Assembly: GCA_031553435.1 (NCBI GenBank)
Contig: JAVBLQ010000004.1
Coordinates: forward strand, 1 to 63,152
Length of the DNA stretch: 63,152 nt
Source of the DNA: JAVBLQ01 sp031553435
GTDB lineage: Bacteria; Bacteroidota; Bacteroidia; Bacteroidales; Azobacteroidaceae
Direction: 5' to 3'
Shown: one piece after another, positions 34,058-41,762 of the stretch
Position numbering within the stretch: the stretch's first letter is position 1
Layout: every line of letters begins with the position of its first letter
Notes under the pieces: model-generated
What the model was told of the DNA's origin: nothing
The model's database searches: none
What the model saw: only the letters and a program-made list of their open reading frames with translations
Position numbers and translations under genes: made by a program

Positions 34058-35568
34058 AAAGGTGTTTCAGGATTATTTTGATTCAAAAAACTATTGTTTG
34101 ACCTTACATCTGCACTTGGCATCAATGCTTCCTGGCTATTTAATCGTGACTGGTATTCCATAACAGGTAAATCGTCGTCCAGATTTTGAAAACGGGCGAA
34201 TTCGCTTTTGAAGCTGAGAAGTACGTCTCCTACGGCGCCATTACGATGTTTTGCAATGATAATTTCAGCCTTCCCGGTTAAATCATTCCCTTTTTCATCG
34301 GTCAAAATTTTGTAATATTCCGGACGATGGATGAAACAAACCATATCGGCGTCTTGTTCGATAGCGCCGGATTCACGCAAATCTGCTAATTGAGGACGCT
34401 TGCCTTCTCCAACCCTGGATTCGACTCCACGATTTAACTGTGATAACGCAATTACAGGAATATTTAGTTCTTTGGCCAGACCTTTCAAAGACCGGGAAAT
34501 AATACTTACTTCCTGTTCCCGGCTTCCAAAACTCATTCCACTCGCATTCATTAATTGCAAATAGTCGATAATGAGGCATTTTACCTTGTGTTCTTTTACC
34601 AGGCGACGGGCTTTGGTGCGGAGTTCAAAAACCGATAAACTGGGAGTGTCGTCAATATAAATAGGAGCATCGTAAAGATCTTTTATTTTGTAATCTAGTT
34701 GTTCCCACTCATAATCAGTGAGTTGTCCGTTTTTTATTTTTTCTCCGGCGAGTTGGCAGGTATTAACTATCAAACGGTTGACTAATTGTACATTGGACAT
34801 CTCAAGGGAGAATACGGCTACCGGTATATTATAATTGACAGCCATGTTTTTAGCCATGGAAAGAACGAAAGCGGTTTTACCCATTGCCGGTCTTGCCGCT
34901 ATGATGATCAAATCCGAATTTTGCCATCCGGAAGTAATTTTATCCAAACTTTTGAAACCGGTTTGCAAACCGCTTAACCCGTCGGTACGGGCAGCTGCTA
35001 TCTGCATTAATTCAATGGCTTCCTTAATTACCGGATTGATTTGTTGCACATCTTTCTTTACATTTCTTTGTGATATTTCGAAAAGATGGCCTTCTGCTTC
35101 CTGCATCAGATCGTCGACATCATTGGATTCATCAAATGCTTTTGCGGCGACATTGGAGCTGAAAGAAATCAATTCTCTTGCCAGATATTTTTGGGCAATG
35201 ATGCGTGCGTGGTATTCAAGGTGAGCCGTAGAAACTACTTTGCCAGATAATTGAGTGATATAAAATGGCCCTCCGACAAAATCGAGCTCTCCTTTTTTTC
35301 TTAACTGTTCAACAACAGTAAGCATGTCTATCGGTTTTTGTTGAACAGCCAGGTCTTGTATGGCGGAAAAAATAACTTCGTGTACTTTGTCATAAAAACT
35401 TTCGGGACGAAGAATGTCACTGATAACCGAATATGCATCTTTTTCGAGCATTAATGCTCCTAACACAGCTTCTTCCAGTTCTCGTGCCTGAGGTTGTAGT
35501 CTTCCTGTATCCGGAACGTGTTGTGGAGCTTTTCTTCCGGATTTATTATTTTTATTTGTATCTGCCAT
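34054..35568 (-). CDS. dnaB: Replicative DNA helicase
   Basis: 504 aa. N-terminal DnaB domain (PQARELEEAVLGALML), linker, RecA-like C-terminal domain with Walker A ARPAMGKTAF, Walker B LIIDYLQLM, and ESGAIEQDADMV with the arginine-finger region. Unwinds DNA ahead of the replication fork. No intein is present. A TAATTTTG box (35588-35595, minus strand) gives a very short leader. Confidence 0.98.
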   Translation of the reverse strand: MADTNKNNKSGRKAPQHVPDTGRLQPQARELEEAVLGALMLEKDAYSVISDILRPESFYDKVHEVIFSAIQDLAVQQKPIDMLTVVEQLRKKGELDFVGGPFYITQLSGKVVSTAHLEYHARIIAQKYLARELISFSSNVAAKAFDESNDVDDLMQEAEGHLFEISQRNVKKDVQQINPVIKEAIELMQIAAARTDGLSGLQTGFKSLDKITSGWQNSDLIIIAARPAMGKTAFVLSMAKNMAVNYNIPVAVFSLEMSNVQLVNRLIVNTCQLAGEKIKNGQLTDYEWEQLDYKIKDLYDAPIYIDDTPSLSVFELRTKARRLVKEHKVKCLIIDYLQLMNASGMSFGSREQEVSIISRSLKGLAKELNIPVIALSQLNRGVESRVGEGKRPQLADLRESGAIEQDADMVCFIHRPEYYKILTDEKGNDLTGKAEIIIAKHRNGAVGDVLLSFKSEFARFQNLDDDLPVMEYQSRLNSQEALMPSADVRSNNSFLNQNNPETPF

Positions 35569-35703
35569 ATCTTTGTTTTTGGGATGACAAAATTAGGAGA
35601 ATATGATGTGATATGGATGATTTTGTGATTGAAGTTATCAGAATCTTATTAACATTGATATAAATGAAGTTCCATAAATTAATTGTTAGAGGGAAAAAGA
35701 GTA

Positions 35704-35740
35704 AAGAGTGGAGATATAAAAGGACTTATTCTCCACTCTT
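35704..35740. repeat. Palindrome in the dnaB-IS1595 gap
   Basis: 11-bp arms AAGAGTGGAGA (35704-35714) and TCTCCACTCTT (35730-35740). The rest of 35569-36004 is AT-rich with no reading frame or motif I can support. Confidence 0.7.
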
Positions 35741-36004
35741 CTTTTAAATTTCTAATTGTTCGTAAGGGGGGTAGTAGTAGTTGAGTTAGTATTTTCACAC
35801 ATGATGTTGCAAATTCTATGCCAAAATATGTTTTTTTTGATTATATTTTTTATCTTTTTTTCTAAGTACATAATTAAAATCAATTTGTAATTTGTTTAAG
35901 CATTAATGTTAGAGGTTGAAAATTAGTAAATTAAACCTTTTGAATCGATACTCCAGATCCATTCTTCATTTATTGGGTCAATATTTTGTCGGTGAATATT
36001 CTGA

Positions 36005-36437
36005 AATATGACTATCCGTTATTTCTTCCTTAATGATTATCTTTACTGAAAATTAAATCACACAGGCATGAATTTATTAAATTTCGTATCACAATATCCT
36101 GACGAAGCGAGTTGTAAAGCCAAGTTTAAGGAATTTAGAGATAAACAAGGCGTTGTTTGTCATAACCGTTATGAGCCTATTTGGAACCTGGTTCACAAAT
36201 TACGTCAGATAATGGGTAAAAAGGTGCTTGTGTGGGTTCATATTGCAATCAGCAACGCTAAACGCATGCTACTGGATATATTTCACGATATCAAGCCTGA
36301 ATATCTGCAAAATTATCTCAATGAATTTTGCTATAAATTCAACCGGAGATATTTTGGCGAAAATTTATTCGACAGGCTGATGATAGCCGCTGTATCGTAT
36401 AAAAATCAATTTGGGATAAATAACGGATAATCATATT
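36005..36437 (+). mobile_element. IS1595-family relic with terminal inverted repeats
   Basis: 18-bp ends AATATGACTATCCGTTAT (36005-36022) and the matching inverted copy (36420-36437), with one mismatch, bracket a deleted transposase gene. The 433-bp unit is therefore MITE-like: ends kept, enzyme lost. The right end stops one base before the ATG of the recombinase gene. No 8-bp target duplication is visible. Confidence 0.75.
36068..36430 (+). pseudogene. IS1595-type transposase with a large internal deletion
   Basis: 120 aa. The first 27 residues (FVSQYPDEASCKAKFKEFRD ... GVVC) are the start of the IS1595 zinc-ribbon. The frame then jumps to a middle piece (RYEPIWNLVHKLRQIMG) and to the extreme C-terminus (NAKRMLLDIFHDIKPEYLQ ... 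NRRYFGENLFDRL). The rest of the zinc ribbon and the DDE/DDN catalytic core are missing, though the reading frame is intact. Cannot encode an active transposase. Confidence 0.85.
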
Positions 36438-37673
36438 ATGAAAACAACTAGTGTCAGGATTAAGTTCCGCCCTTCCAGTCTCCCTGACCATGAAGGCAGC
36501 CTTTATTTCCAGTTCATCCACAATCGCGAGGTCAAAGTATTAACTACACAGTACAAACTCTTTTTCCATGAATGGAATCCGGTCTTGGAAAAGGTCAAGC
36601 TCGGCTTTTCTTCGCCTCTCCGGGAACCTTATTTGCAGCAACTCTCTTCCGATCTGACCCGTGAGTATGAAATGCTCGAAAGCCATATCCGCCGGTTGGA
36701 AAAACTAAAAAGTTTCAGCCTGAAAGAATTCGTCAATCTCTATCGTCATAACAACAGTTGTTGCCTGCTTTCCGTCTTTGTCGACGAACTCAAACCTGTC
36801 CTTTTAGCTCAGGGAAAAGAAAGATCTGTTGAAACTTACCGGAGTTTGGTCAACAATTTCCTTCGCTTTAATAATAATGAGGATTTTCCGCTTGAAAGAT
36901 TGGATTCCCATATTGTCAAAGACTTTGAAATCTATATGCTCTCTAAAGGGAATGTACTGAATACTTCTTCTTTTTACTTGCGTTGCCTTCGTGCCATCCA
37001 TAGGAAAGCTATTGAAAGGAGGTTGATACATTCTTCCAATGAAAACATCTTTGCCCATGTTTATACAGGCATTGCCAAAACAAAGAAACGGGCGGTGAAA
37101 AAGGAAGTTCTGGAAGACTTGGTGAAATTGGACCTGTCGGTGCAAGAAAACTCCATCAATCATCTCGCATTCACCCGCGATCTTTTTCTTTTGAGTTTTT
37201 ACCTCCGGGGTATTTCCTTTGTTGACCTGGCTTATTTAAAAAAGAAAGATGCAAGAAACGGCATTATTACTTATAAACGTCATAAGACAGGACAAACTTT
37301 GGAAATAGCCCTGATTCCTGAAATGCAGGAAATCATTGATCGTTATTCAGGTCTTTGCAAAGATTCGGTTTATCTCCTGCCTGTTTTAGCCAAAGATGAT
37401 AGCCGTAAATCTTACTCCAATGCTTTGAAAAAGCAGAATGGCAACCTGAAAAAACTATCCAAACTAATAAATCTGGATCAGGAGCTGACCACTTATGTCT
37501 CCCGCCATTCCTGGGCCACTATTGCCAGAAAGCAAGGTGTTCCTGTTTCATTGATCAGCCAGGGATTGGGACATGAATCAGAAAAGACCACGATGATCTA
37601 CCTGGATTCATTTGACTATACACCATTGCATACGGCAAACCAATTGGTGATCAGGCAAACGAAAGCATCGTGA
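36438..37673 (+). CDS. Tyrosine recombinase (phage-integrase family), probable DNA invertase
   Basis: 411 aa in the usual Bacteroidota layout: N-terminal Arm-like domain (1-90), SAM-like core-binding domain (about 105-205), catalytic domain (about 220-400). Catalytic residues visible: Arg in FYLRGISFVDL, Lys in HKTGQ, Arg in YVSRHSW (the usual first His is Tyr, as in many Bacteroidota members), His in GLGHES, nucleophile Tyr in IYLDSFDY or MIYL. It is 52 nt from an inverted repeat bordering a 755-bp segment, so I infer it inverts that segment, as Tsr recombinases do in Bacteroides. Its own promoter region was replaced by the IS1595 relic. Confidence 0.9.
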   Translation: MKTTSVRIKFRPSSLPDHEGSLYFQFIHNREVKVLTTQYKLFFHEWNPVLEKVKLGFSSPLREPYLQQLSSDLTREYEMLESHIRRLEKLKSFSLKEFVNLYRHNNSCCLLSVFVDELKPVLLAQGKERSVETYRSLVNNFLRFNNNEDFPLERLDSHIVKDFEIYMLSKGNVLNTSSFYLRCLRAIHRKAIERRLIHSSNENIFAHVYTGIAKTKKRAVKKEVLEDLVKLDLSVQENSINHLAFTRDLFLLSFYLRGISFVDLAYLKKKDARNGIITYKRHKTGQTLEIALIPEMQEIIDRYSGLCKDSVYLLPVLAKDDSRKSYSNALKKQNGNLKKLSKLINLDQELTTYVSRHSWATIARKQGVPVSLISQGLGHESEKTTMIYLDSFDYTPLHTANQLVIRQTKAS

Positions 37674-37725
37674 ATAAAGTGGAATAAAAATGAATAAAAT
37701 ATAAAAGGAAAGTTCTTACGCGTAA

Positions 37726-37749
37726 TTTTCCGGTATCTCTTACCGAGAG
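37726..37749 (+). repeat. Inverted repeat left (recombination site)
   Basis: 24 bp; matches 38457-38480 in opposite orientation with one mismatch (position 37735). Each copy contains a CTCT-TACCG-AGAG mini-dyad, the arm-spacer-arm layout of a tyrosine-recombinase core site. Confidence 0.8.
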
Positions 37750-37786
37750 TAGGGTGCCTTGGAAACCGGGCTGAAAAATCACGCGA

Positions 37787-37819
37787 CAAATGTATGCAAT
37801 TAAACCTGTTTAAAACAAC
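37787..37819 (-). promoter_or_regulatory. Promoter inside the invertible segment (currently leftward)
   Basis: On the minus strand: GTTG (37816-37819), 21-bp spacer, TACATTTG (37787-37794). The -7 box is a full match to TAnnTTTG. It lies 38 bp inside the left inverted repeat. Confidence 0.6.
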
Positions 37820-37997
37820 AACCCTCGCCCTAAGAGATAGAAATATTTATATAATTTAGCAATTTAGTCTATTATTTATACATATATTAGTAATAGTTAA
37901 AAAGCCACTCCTCTGAAAAAAATGATCAAAACGGGGGGATAGGAGATCTATTGTCTTCTAAAATCCAATTATTGGTATAAATCAGGGGTTGAAAACC

Positions 37998-38128
37998 CTT
38001 AATTTTCATAACCGCAGGTCAACGACCTGCGGATGAACAGGTAACAGGGAAAAGTCCTGCCTTTCAGGCAGATGTGGGCAGATCGATCGTACACCGCAGG
38101 TCGTTGACCTGCGGTTATGAAAATTAAG
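37998..38128. repeat. 35-bp perfect inverted repeat with nested palindromes
   Basis: 37998-38032 and 38094-38128 are exact reverse complements; each arm holds the nested palindrome CCGCAGGTC..GACCTGCGG. Resembles an intergenic repeat family common in Bacteroidota, followed by CCCTCCGGGCG-type words. It may insulate the two halves of the invertible segment. Confidence 0.85.
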
Positions 38129-38456
38129 CCCTCCGGGCGATTAAAATCAAATGTACCCGCCGGGCGCAAAAAATCCCCTTGCATAACCATGGGCAGTTAT
38201 ACCATTCAAAATATTTTCCAATCATTTCCTTTTATCCAATAGGAACAGGGCCTTCCGGTTGTGTTCCTATTGCTGTTTTGTATGTGTAAATATCCTGTAT
38301 CCAGTAATTTATGCAAATGTTTCAAAAATATCCGTTTTTAATCCTTTCCATTTGCCTTGGATGCTAAAACCGTCGTGTTCCGCTTCACATTATTCTAATT
38401 CCATGCATTTATAAAACACAATGGATTGATATTCAGAGCCAAAGTGTAAATTATAT

Positions 38457-38480
38457 CTCTCGGTAAGAGAAACCGGAAAA
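38457..38480 (-). repeat. Inverted repeat right (recombination site)
   Basis: Partner of 37726-37749, 119 nt upstream of the operon's first ATG. Similarity stops abruptly on both sides of the 24-26 bp core. Confidence 0.8.
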
Positions 38481-38599
38481 ATCCCAAGCCCCTTTTTGGA
38501 TTATTTTCATCCCTGACATGAATGTCCAAAGATAAGTATTAAAGATTGATAATTAGAAGGATTATCTTGCAATTAACAACTTAAAAACAATAGATTTAT

Positions 38600-40192
38600 A
38601 TGAAACGAAAACTTACGCTCCTGCTCCTGGGCCTTGCGCCCTGCCTGCTCTCCGCCCAATCCCCCGTCGGGGTTTACGGGCCCATGAATGTGAGCAGTGG
38701 AGGCAACCTGCTTTCCCAGGGGACAGTCACAGTCAACGCCAATTCCTCTCAGGGTACCGGCGTTATCTACAACAAGGGTACAATCACCCTGCAAAAAGGT
38801 GTCAGCTTCTATTCCAATGATGCTTCGAGTGCCGTTCTGCTCAACGATTACGACAATGGTGGAACTGTCCAGCTCACTGCCTCTGCCGGTGAAGTCTCCC
38901 TGCACAAACTCTTTCTGCCCGGAGGATGGTATTATATCAGTCTTCCTTTCAACGTCAAACTTTCGGATTTGAAAGATGCCCAGGGAAATACAGTTCCCTA
39001 TGACTCTTTTCGTGTCCGCTATTATGATGCCCAGAACCGGGCCAGCAATGGATCTACTTCCGGTGCGAGTGCGAACTGGAAATCCTATACTGCTGCTGAT
39101 TATGCCACTGTAAGCCTGAATGCCAACCAGGGATATATCGTCATGGTCAACCCTTCGTTTACACAAGGGCTGGAAGTGACTTTCCCGGCTACAGTCGATG
39201 CAAAGCTCAATGCCCTTTATAGCGGTAACAAAAGTATTGCGATGAACAATCCCAAAGGAGCATCCCTCTTGGAGGACCAGGGATGGAATTACCTGGGCAA
39301 TCCGCATACTGCTAATTTCAATATGAGTAATACTACAACAGGTTATCCGGCTACGGTGTATTATTGGAGTACCGCTATCTCCAATTATGACTTTGCCGAC
39401 CTGGAGGCTGAAAGCCTTACCGTGCGTTCTTTTACCCCAGTCTTCATGCAGGCAGCCGGTGAGGGTCAGTCTTTCCTGTTCAAAAATACAGGCTTGACCT
39501 TGTCTGCCGCCAATCCCGGTCTCAGGAGCACAACATCTTCCTTTTCCTTCTTCAAGTTGGGTTTGAACGGGACCGGCAGTTATTCGGATGCCTGCAATAT
39601 CTCATTGGGTGATAGCTATACCGGCGACTTCCGCATCATGGAAGACGGGGTAAAAATGTTTTCCCCCGTCGAGGAAGCCGCCCAGCTCTGGTCTGTTTCC
39701 AACGATGGAAAGGCCTTGTGCGTAAACAAGCTTTCTGAAAAGGGTACTTCCATCATCCCCCTGGGGGTCTCCCTGGGTATAGAGGATGATTACACCATCA
39801 GCCTGAAAAGCAACCCGGGTGATTTTGAACAGGTAATGCTCATCGACAAGGAAACCAGCAGTTCCACCGACCTGCTCACCGACAGTTATACGTTCCACTC
39901 TGGAGTCTTCTCCAGCACCGACAGGTTTTACATTTCCATCAGCAGGGTACCGACCGGGATCGACAGGGTTTCATCAGATGGCAAAGTTCTGATCTACGCA
40001 CAGGACGGCATGCTCAAAGTTGACAACATCGCCGCAGGCGATAATATCTCAGTCTATGATGTTTCGGGACGCATGGTCTTTTCAGGCTATTCAACCGCAG
40101 AATCTTATTCCGCATCGGTAAGTGTAAAAGGAGTCTTGTTGGTGAAGGTCTCTGGAACAAGCAATGCCAGTGCAAAAATAATTGTACGGTAA
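38600..40192 (+). CDS. Secreted surface protein with T9SS-type C-terminal sorting domain
   Basis: 530 aa. Signal peptide MKRKLTLLLLGLAPCLLSAQ. The body is beta-rich without a recognised enzyme motif. The last 75 residues (VLIYAQDGMLKVDNIAAG ... ISVYDVSGRMVFSG ... GVLLVKVSG ... KIIVR) have the pattern of type A sorting domains of the Por/T9SS system, so the protein is probably exported to the cell surface. First gene of a same-strand series ending at the DGR, behind the invertible segment. More GC-rich than flanking chromosome. A 244-aa frame on the opposite strand is a shadow. Confidence 0.8.
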   Translation: MKRKLTLLLLGLAPCLLSAQSPVGVYGPMNVSSGGNLLSQGTVTVNANSSQGTGVIYNKGTITLQKGVSFYSNDASSAVLLNDYDNGGTVQLTASAGEVSLHKLFLPGGWYYISLPFNVKLSDLKDAQGNTVPYDSFRVRYYDAQNRASNGSTSGASANWKSYTAADYATVSLNANQGYIVMVNPSFTQGLEVTFPATVDAKLNALYSGNKSIAMNNPKGASLLEDQGWNYLGNPHTANFNMSNTTTGYPATVYYWSTAISNYDFADLEAESLTVRSFTPVFMQAAGEGQSFLFKNTGLTLSAANPGLRSTTSSFSFFKLGLNGTGSYSDACNISLGDSYTGDFRIMEDGVKMFSPVEEAAQLWSVSNDGKALCVNKLSEKGTSIIPLGVSLGIEDDYTISLKSNPGDFEQVMLIDKETSSSTDLLTDSYTFHSGVFSSTDRFYISISRVPTGIDRVSSDGKVLIYAQDGMLKVDNIAAGDNISVYDVSGRMVFSGYSTAESYSASVSVKGVLLVKVSGTSNASAKIIVR

Positions 40193-40196
40193 TAAA

Positions 40197-40943
40197 ATGG
40201 AAATTAAAAAAATATTGCCCTTTGCCCTTTGCCTTTTGCCCATTCTTGTTCAGGCTCAGTTTCCCTTCCAGGAAAAAGGCAGGCTGGATTACTTCGGCAT
40301 CTATCTCTATTATTCCTCGGGTGAACAGGCCGACAAGGTCTTCATCAAGGTATCCGACAGTTCCAGTCCTGAGTTTGTCAGGATGGAAGACGGGGTAAGG
40401 TTTATCAATGCCAATAGCATCAACCTTTACACCTACTCCTCGGATGGGGTAATGCTTTCCAAAGACGGTCGTCCATTGAGCACGATCAACGGGGTGTATG
40501 TGGACTTTCCGTTGGGGCTCGAAATCGTCAGGAATGACACTTACCGCTTCAACTGCTCAGCCGTTTCAAGGGAATTGGCATTGGCTGTATTGCTCATAGA
40601 CAAGTCGAATCCACAAAACATAGCTGATCTTTTGAAAGGGGACTACAATCTGCAGCTTGCCCCGGGCAAGTACACCGACCGCTTCACATTAAGGGTTTTC
40701 ACTGCCGAGGTGCTCAAGCCATCAGCTACGGCAGCCCTGTGGAATGATCCTTCTGCGTGGATGTTGGGACGTGTCCCGGCAACAACCTCGCATGTGGTGA
40801 TACCGCAAGGATCCAAAGTCACCATCCCCCAAGGCGCGGATGTGACAGCCGGATATTTGAGCAACTGGGGTGGGGAACTGGATAATAACGGTAAACTCAC
40901 GGTGACGGGACAAACCGAGATACGGAATATGGAACTACCGTAG
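40197..40943 (+). CDS. Secreted hypothetical protein of the phase-variable operon
   Basis: 248 aa from ATG 40197, 4 nt after the previous stop. Signal peptide KKILPFALCLLPILVQAQ. The C-terminal third (LWNDPSAWMLGRVPATTSHVVIPQGSKVTIP) resembles the beta-helical pattern found at the ends of Bacteroidota adhesins. No enzyme motif. The end of the protein has no sorting domain that I recognise. Confidence 0.75.
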   Translation: MEIKKILPFALCLLPILVQAQFPFQEKGRLDYFGIYLYYSSGEQADKVFIKVSDSSSPEFVRMEDGVRFINANSINLYTYSSDGVMLSKDGRPLSTINGVYVDFPLGLEIVRNDTYRFNCSAVSRELALAVLLIDKSNPQNIADLLKGDYNLQLAPGKYTDRFTLRVFTAEVLKPSATAALWNDPSAWMLGRVPATTSHVVIPQGSKVTIPQGADVTAGYLSNWGGELDNNGKLTVTGQTEIRNMELP

Positions 40944-41035
40944 GGAATTGGAGCGAAGCGGAAATCGGCGGAGCCAATTACGAATTATGAATTACGAATT
41001 ACAAATTAAAAGTTAAGGGCTCAAAGGCGGGATGA

Positions 41036-41069
41036 ATGCCCCGTAACTTGTAACCCGTAACTTGTAACT
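41036..41069. repeat. GTAACTTGTAAC word repeat
   Basis: CCCCGTAACTTGTAAC and CCCGTAACTTGTAAC, direct copies, preceded by AATTACGAATTA words (40976-41005). Same family as 30952-31020. Confidence 0.6.
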
Positions 41070-41078
41070 AAAAAAACG

Positions 41079-41375
41079 ATGAACAAACAAATCAAAAATA
41101 TCCTGCTTCTGGCAGGGCTGTTCCTAACCCTGACAATGCCAGCAGGCGCACAGGGACTGTACGAGAACTGCGGTCAACAAACAACAAAGGCAACAACAAC
41201 CAAAGAAACAACTACCTCAACCACACTGTTCCGTGCCGAAGGCGATGACTGGGATGAACCTCCGGGCGACCCCAACCCGACAGACACTCTACCCGTTGGC
41301 GAAGGAATGATCCTGCTCGCGATGCTCGCGGGTGTACGGTACATGGTGCAGGGTGCACGAAAAATGAATAATTAA
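41079..41375 (+). CDS. Small exported protein with a PVGEG C-terminal hydrophobic segment
   Basis: 98 aa. Signal peptide (about 1-25), Thr-rich middle (TTKATTTKETTTSTT), acidic Pro/Asp stretch, then PVGEGMILLAMLAGVRYMV followed by basic residues. A Pro-x-x-Gly motif, hydrophobic stretch and basic tail resemble C-terminal cell-surface sorting tags (PID-CTERM-like). The last residues come from a GTACATGGTGCA repeat word. 12 nt before the next gene. Confidence 0.65.
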   Translation: MNKQIKNILLLAGLFLTLTMPAGAQGLYENCGQQTTKATTTKETTTSTTLFRAEGDDWDEPPGDPNPTDTLPVGEGMILLAMLAGVRYMVQGARKMNN

Positions 41376-41387
41376 AAATTAAAAACA

Positions 41388-41717
41388 ATGATGAAAACAA
41401 TCTATCTATCCATATTGCTTGTGCTGCTGTCAGCTCCTGCCTTTACCCAGGTAAAAATGGGCAGCACGGTCGATGCAGAGAAGGGGGCCGTTCTGGATTT
41501 GAGCAATACCAACCCTGATTACATTGGCGGTTTGAAACTCCCGCTTGTCGATATTGCGGACCTGGAATTTATCCCGGCCACTTTCACTGACCTGGGCGTG
41601 GCTCAGGATACGAACAATAACCTGAAAGGGCTCCTTGTTTATAACACGAATACCACGACAGGCCAGGGTGTTTATGTCTGGAATGGTGATAAATGGGAAA
41701 AAATTTCGATGAATTAA
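41388..41717 (+). CDS. Secreted paralogue of the DGR target's N-terminal domain
   Basis: 109 aa. Signal peptide MMKTIYLSILLVLLSAPAFTQ, then VKMGSTVDAEKGAVLDLSNT, YIGGLKLP, KGLLVYNT and GVYVWNGDKWEKIS. These blocks match residues 22-110 of the DGR target protein encoded next (VRIGSSSAPEKGALLDLSS, YIGGLKLP, KGLMVYN, GVYVWDGDNW). It is a stand-alone copy of that domain without Ig-like or variable domains. Could be a pilus-like partner or a duplication remnant; function unknown. Confidence 0.75.
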   Translation: MMKTIYLSILLVLLSAPAFTQVKMGSTVDAEKGAVLDLSNTNPDYIGGLKLPLVDIADLEFIPATFTDLGVAQDTNNNLKGLLVYNTNTTTGQGVYVWNGDKWEKISMN

Positions 41718-41762
41718 ATGATCCCTACGGGTAACAATAACAACAACAATAAACAAAACAAT

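Larger units (their letters stand above)
37726..38480. other. Candidate invertible promoter segment (755 bp)
   Basis: No gene between the recombinase (ends 37673) and the secreted-protein operon (starts 38600). The segment is bounded by the 24-bp inverted repeats and holds a leftward promoter near its left end, a 35-bp perfect inverted repeat in the middle, and no clear rightward promoter near its right end. In this assembly the promoter faces the recombinase 3' end (predicted OFF for the operon). Inversion would place the -7 box at about 38412-38419, reading toward 38600 with a leader of about 170 nt. Confidence 0.7.

Noticed and set aside
36068..36430. Intact small DNA-binding gene
   Set aside because: Matches three separated pieces of IS1595 transposase; it is an in-frame deletion relic.
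36005..36437. Active IS1595 insertion sequence
   Set aside because: Catalytic core missing and no target duplication visible.
38573..39307. 244-aa frame on the minus strand
   Set aside because: Opposite-strand shadow of the signal-peptide-bearing, T9SS-tagged gene at 38600; no family match recognised.
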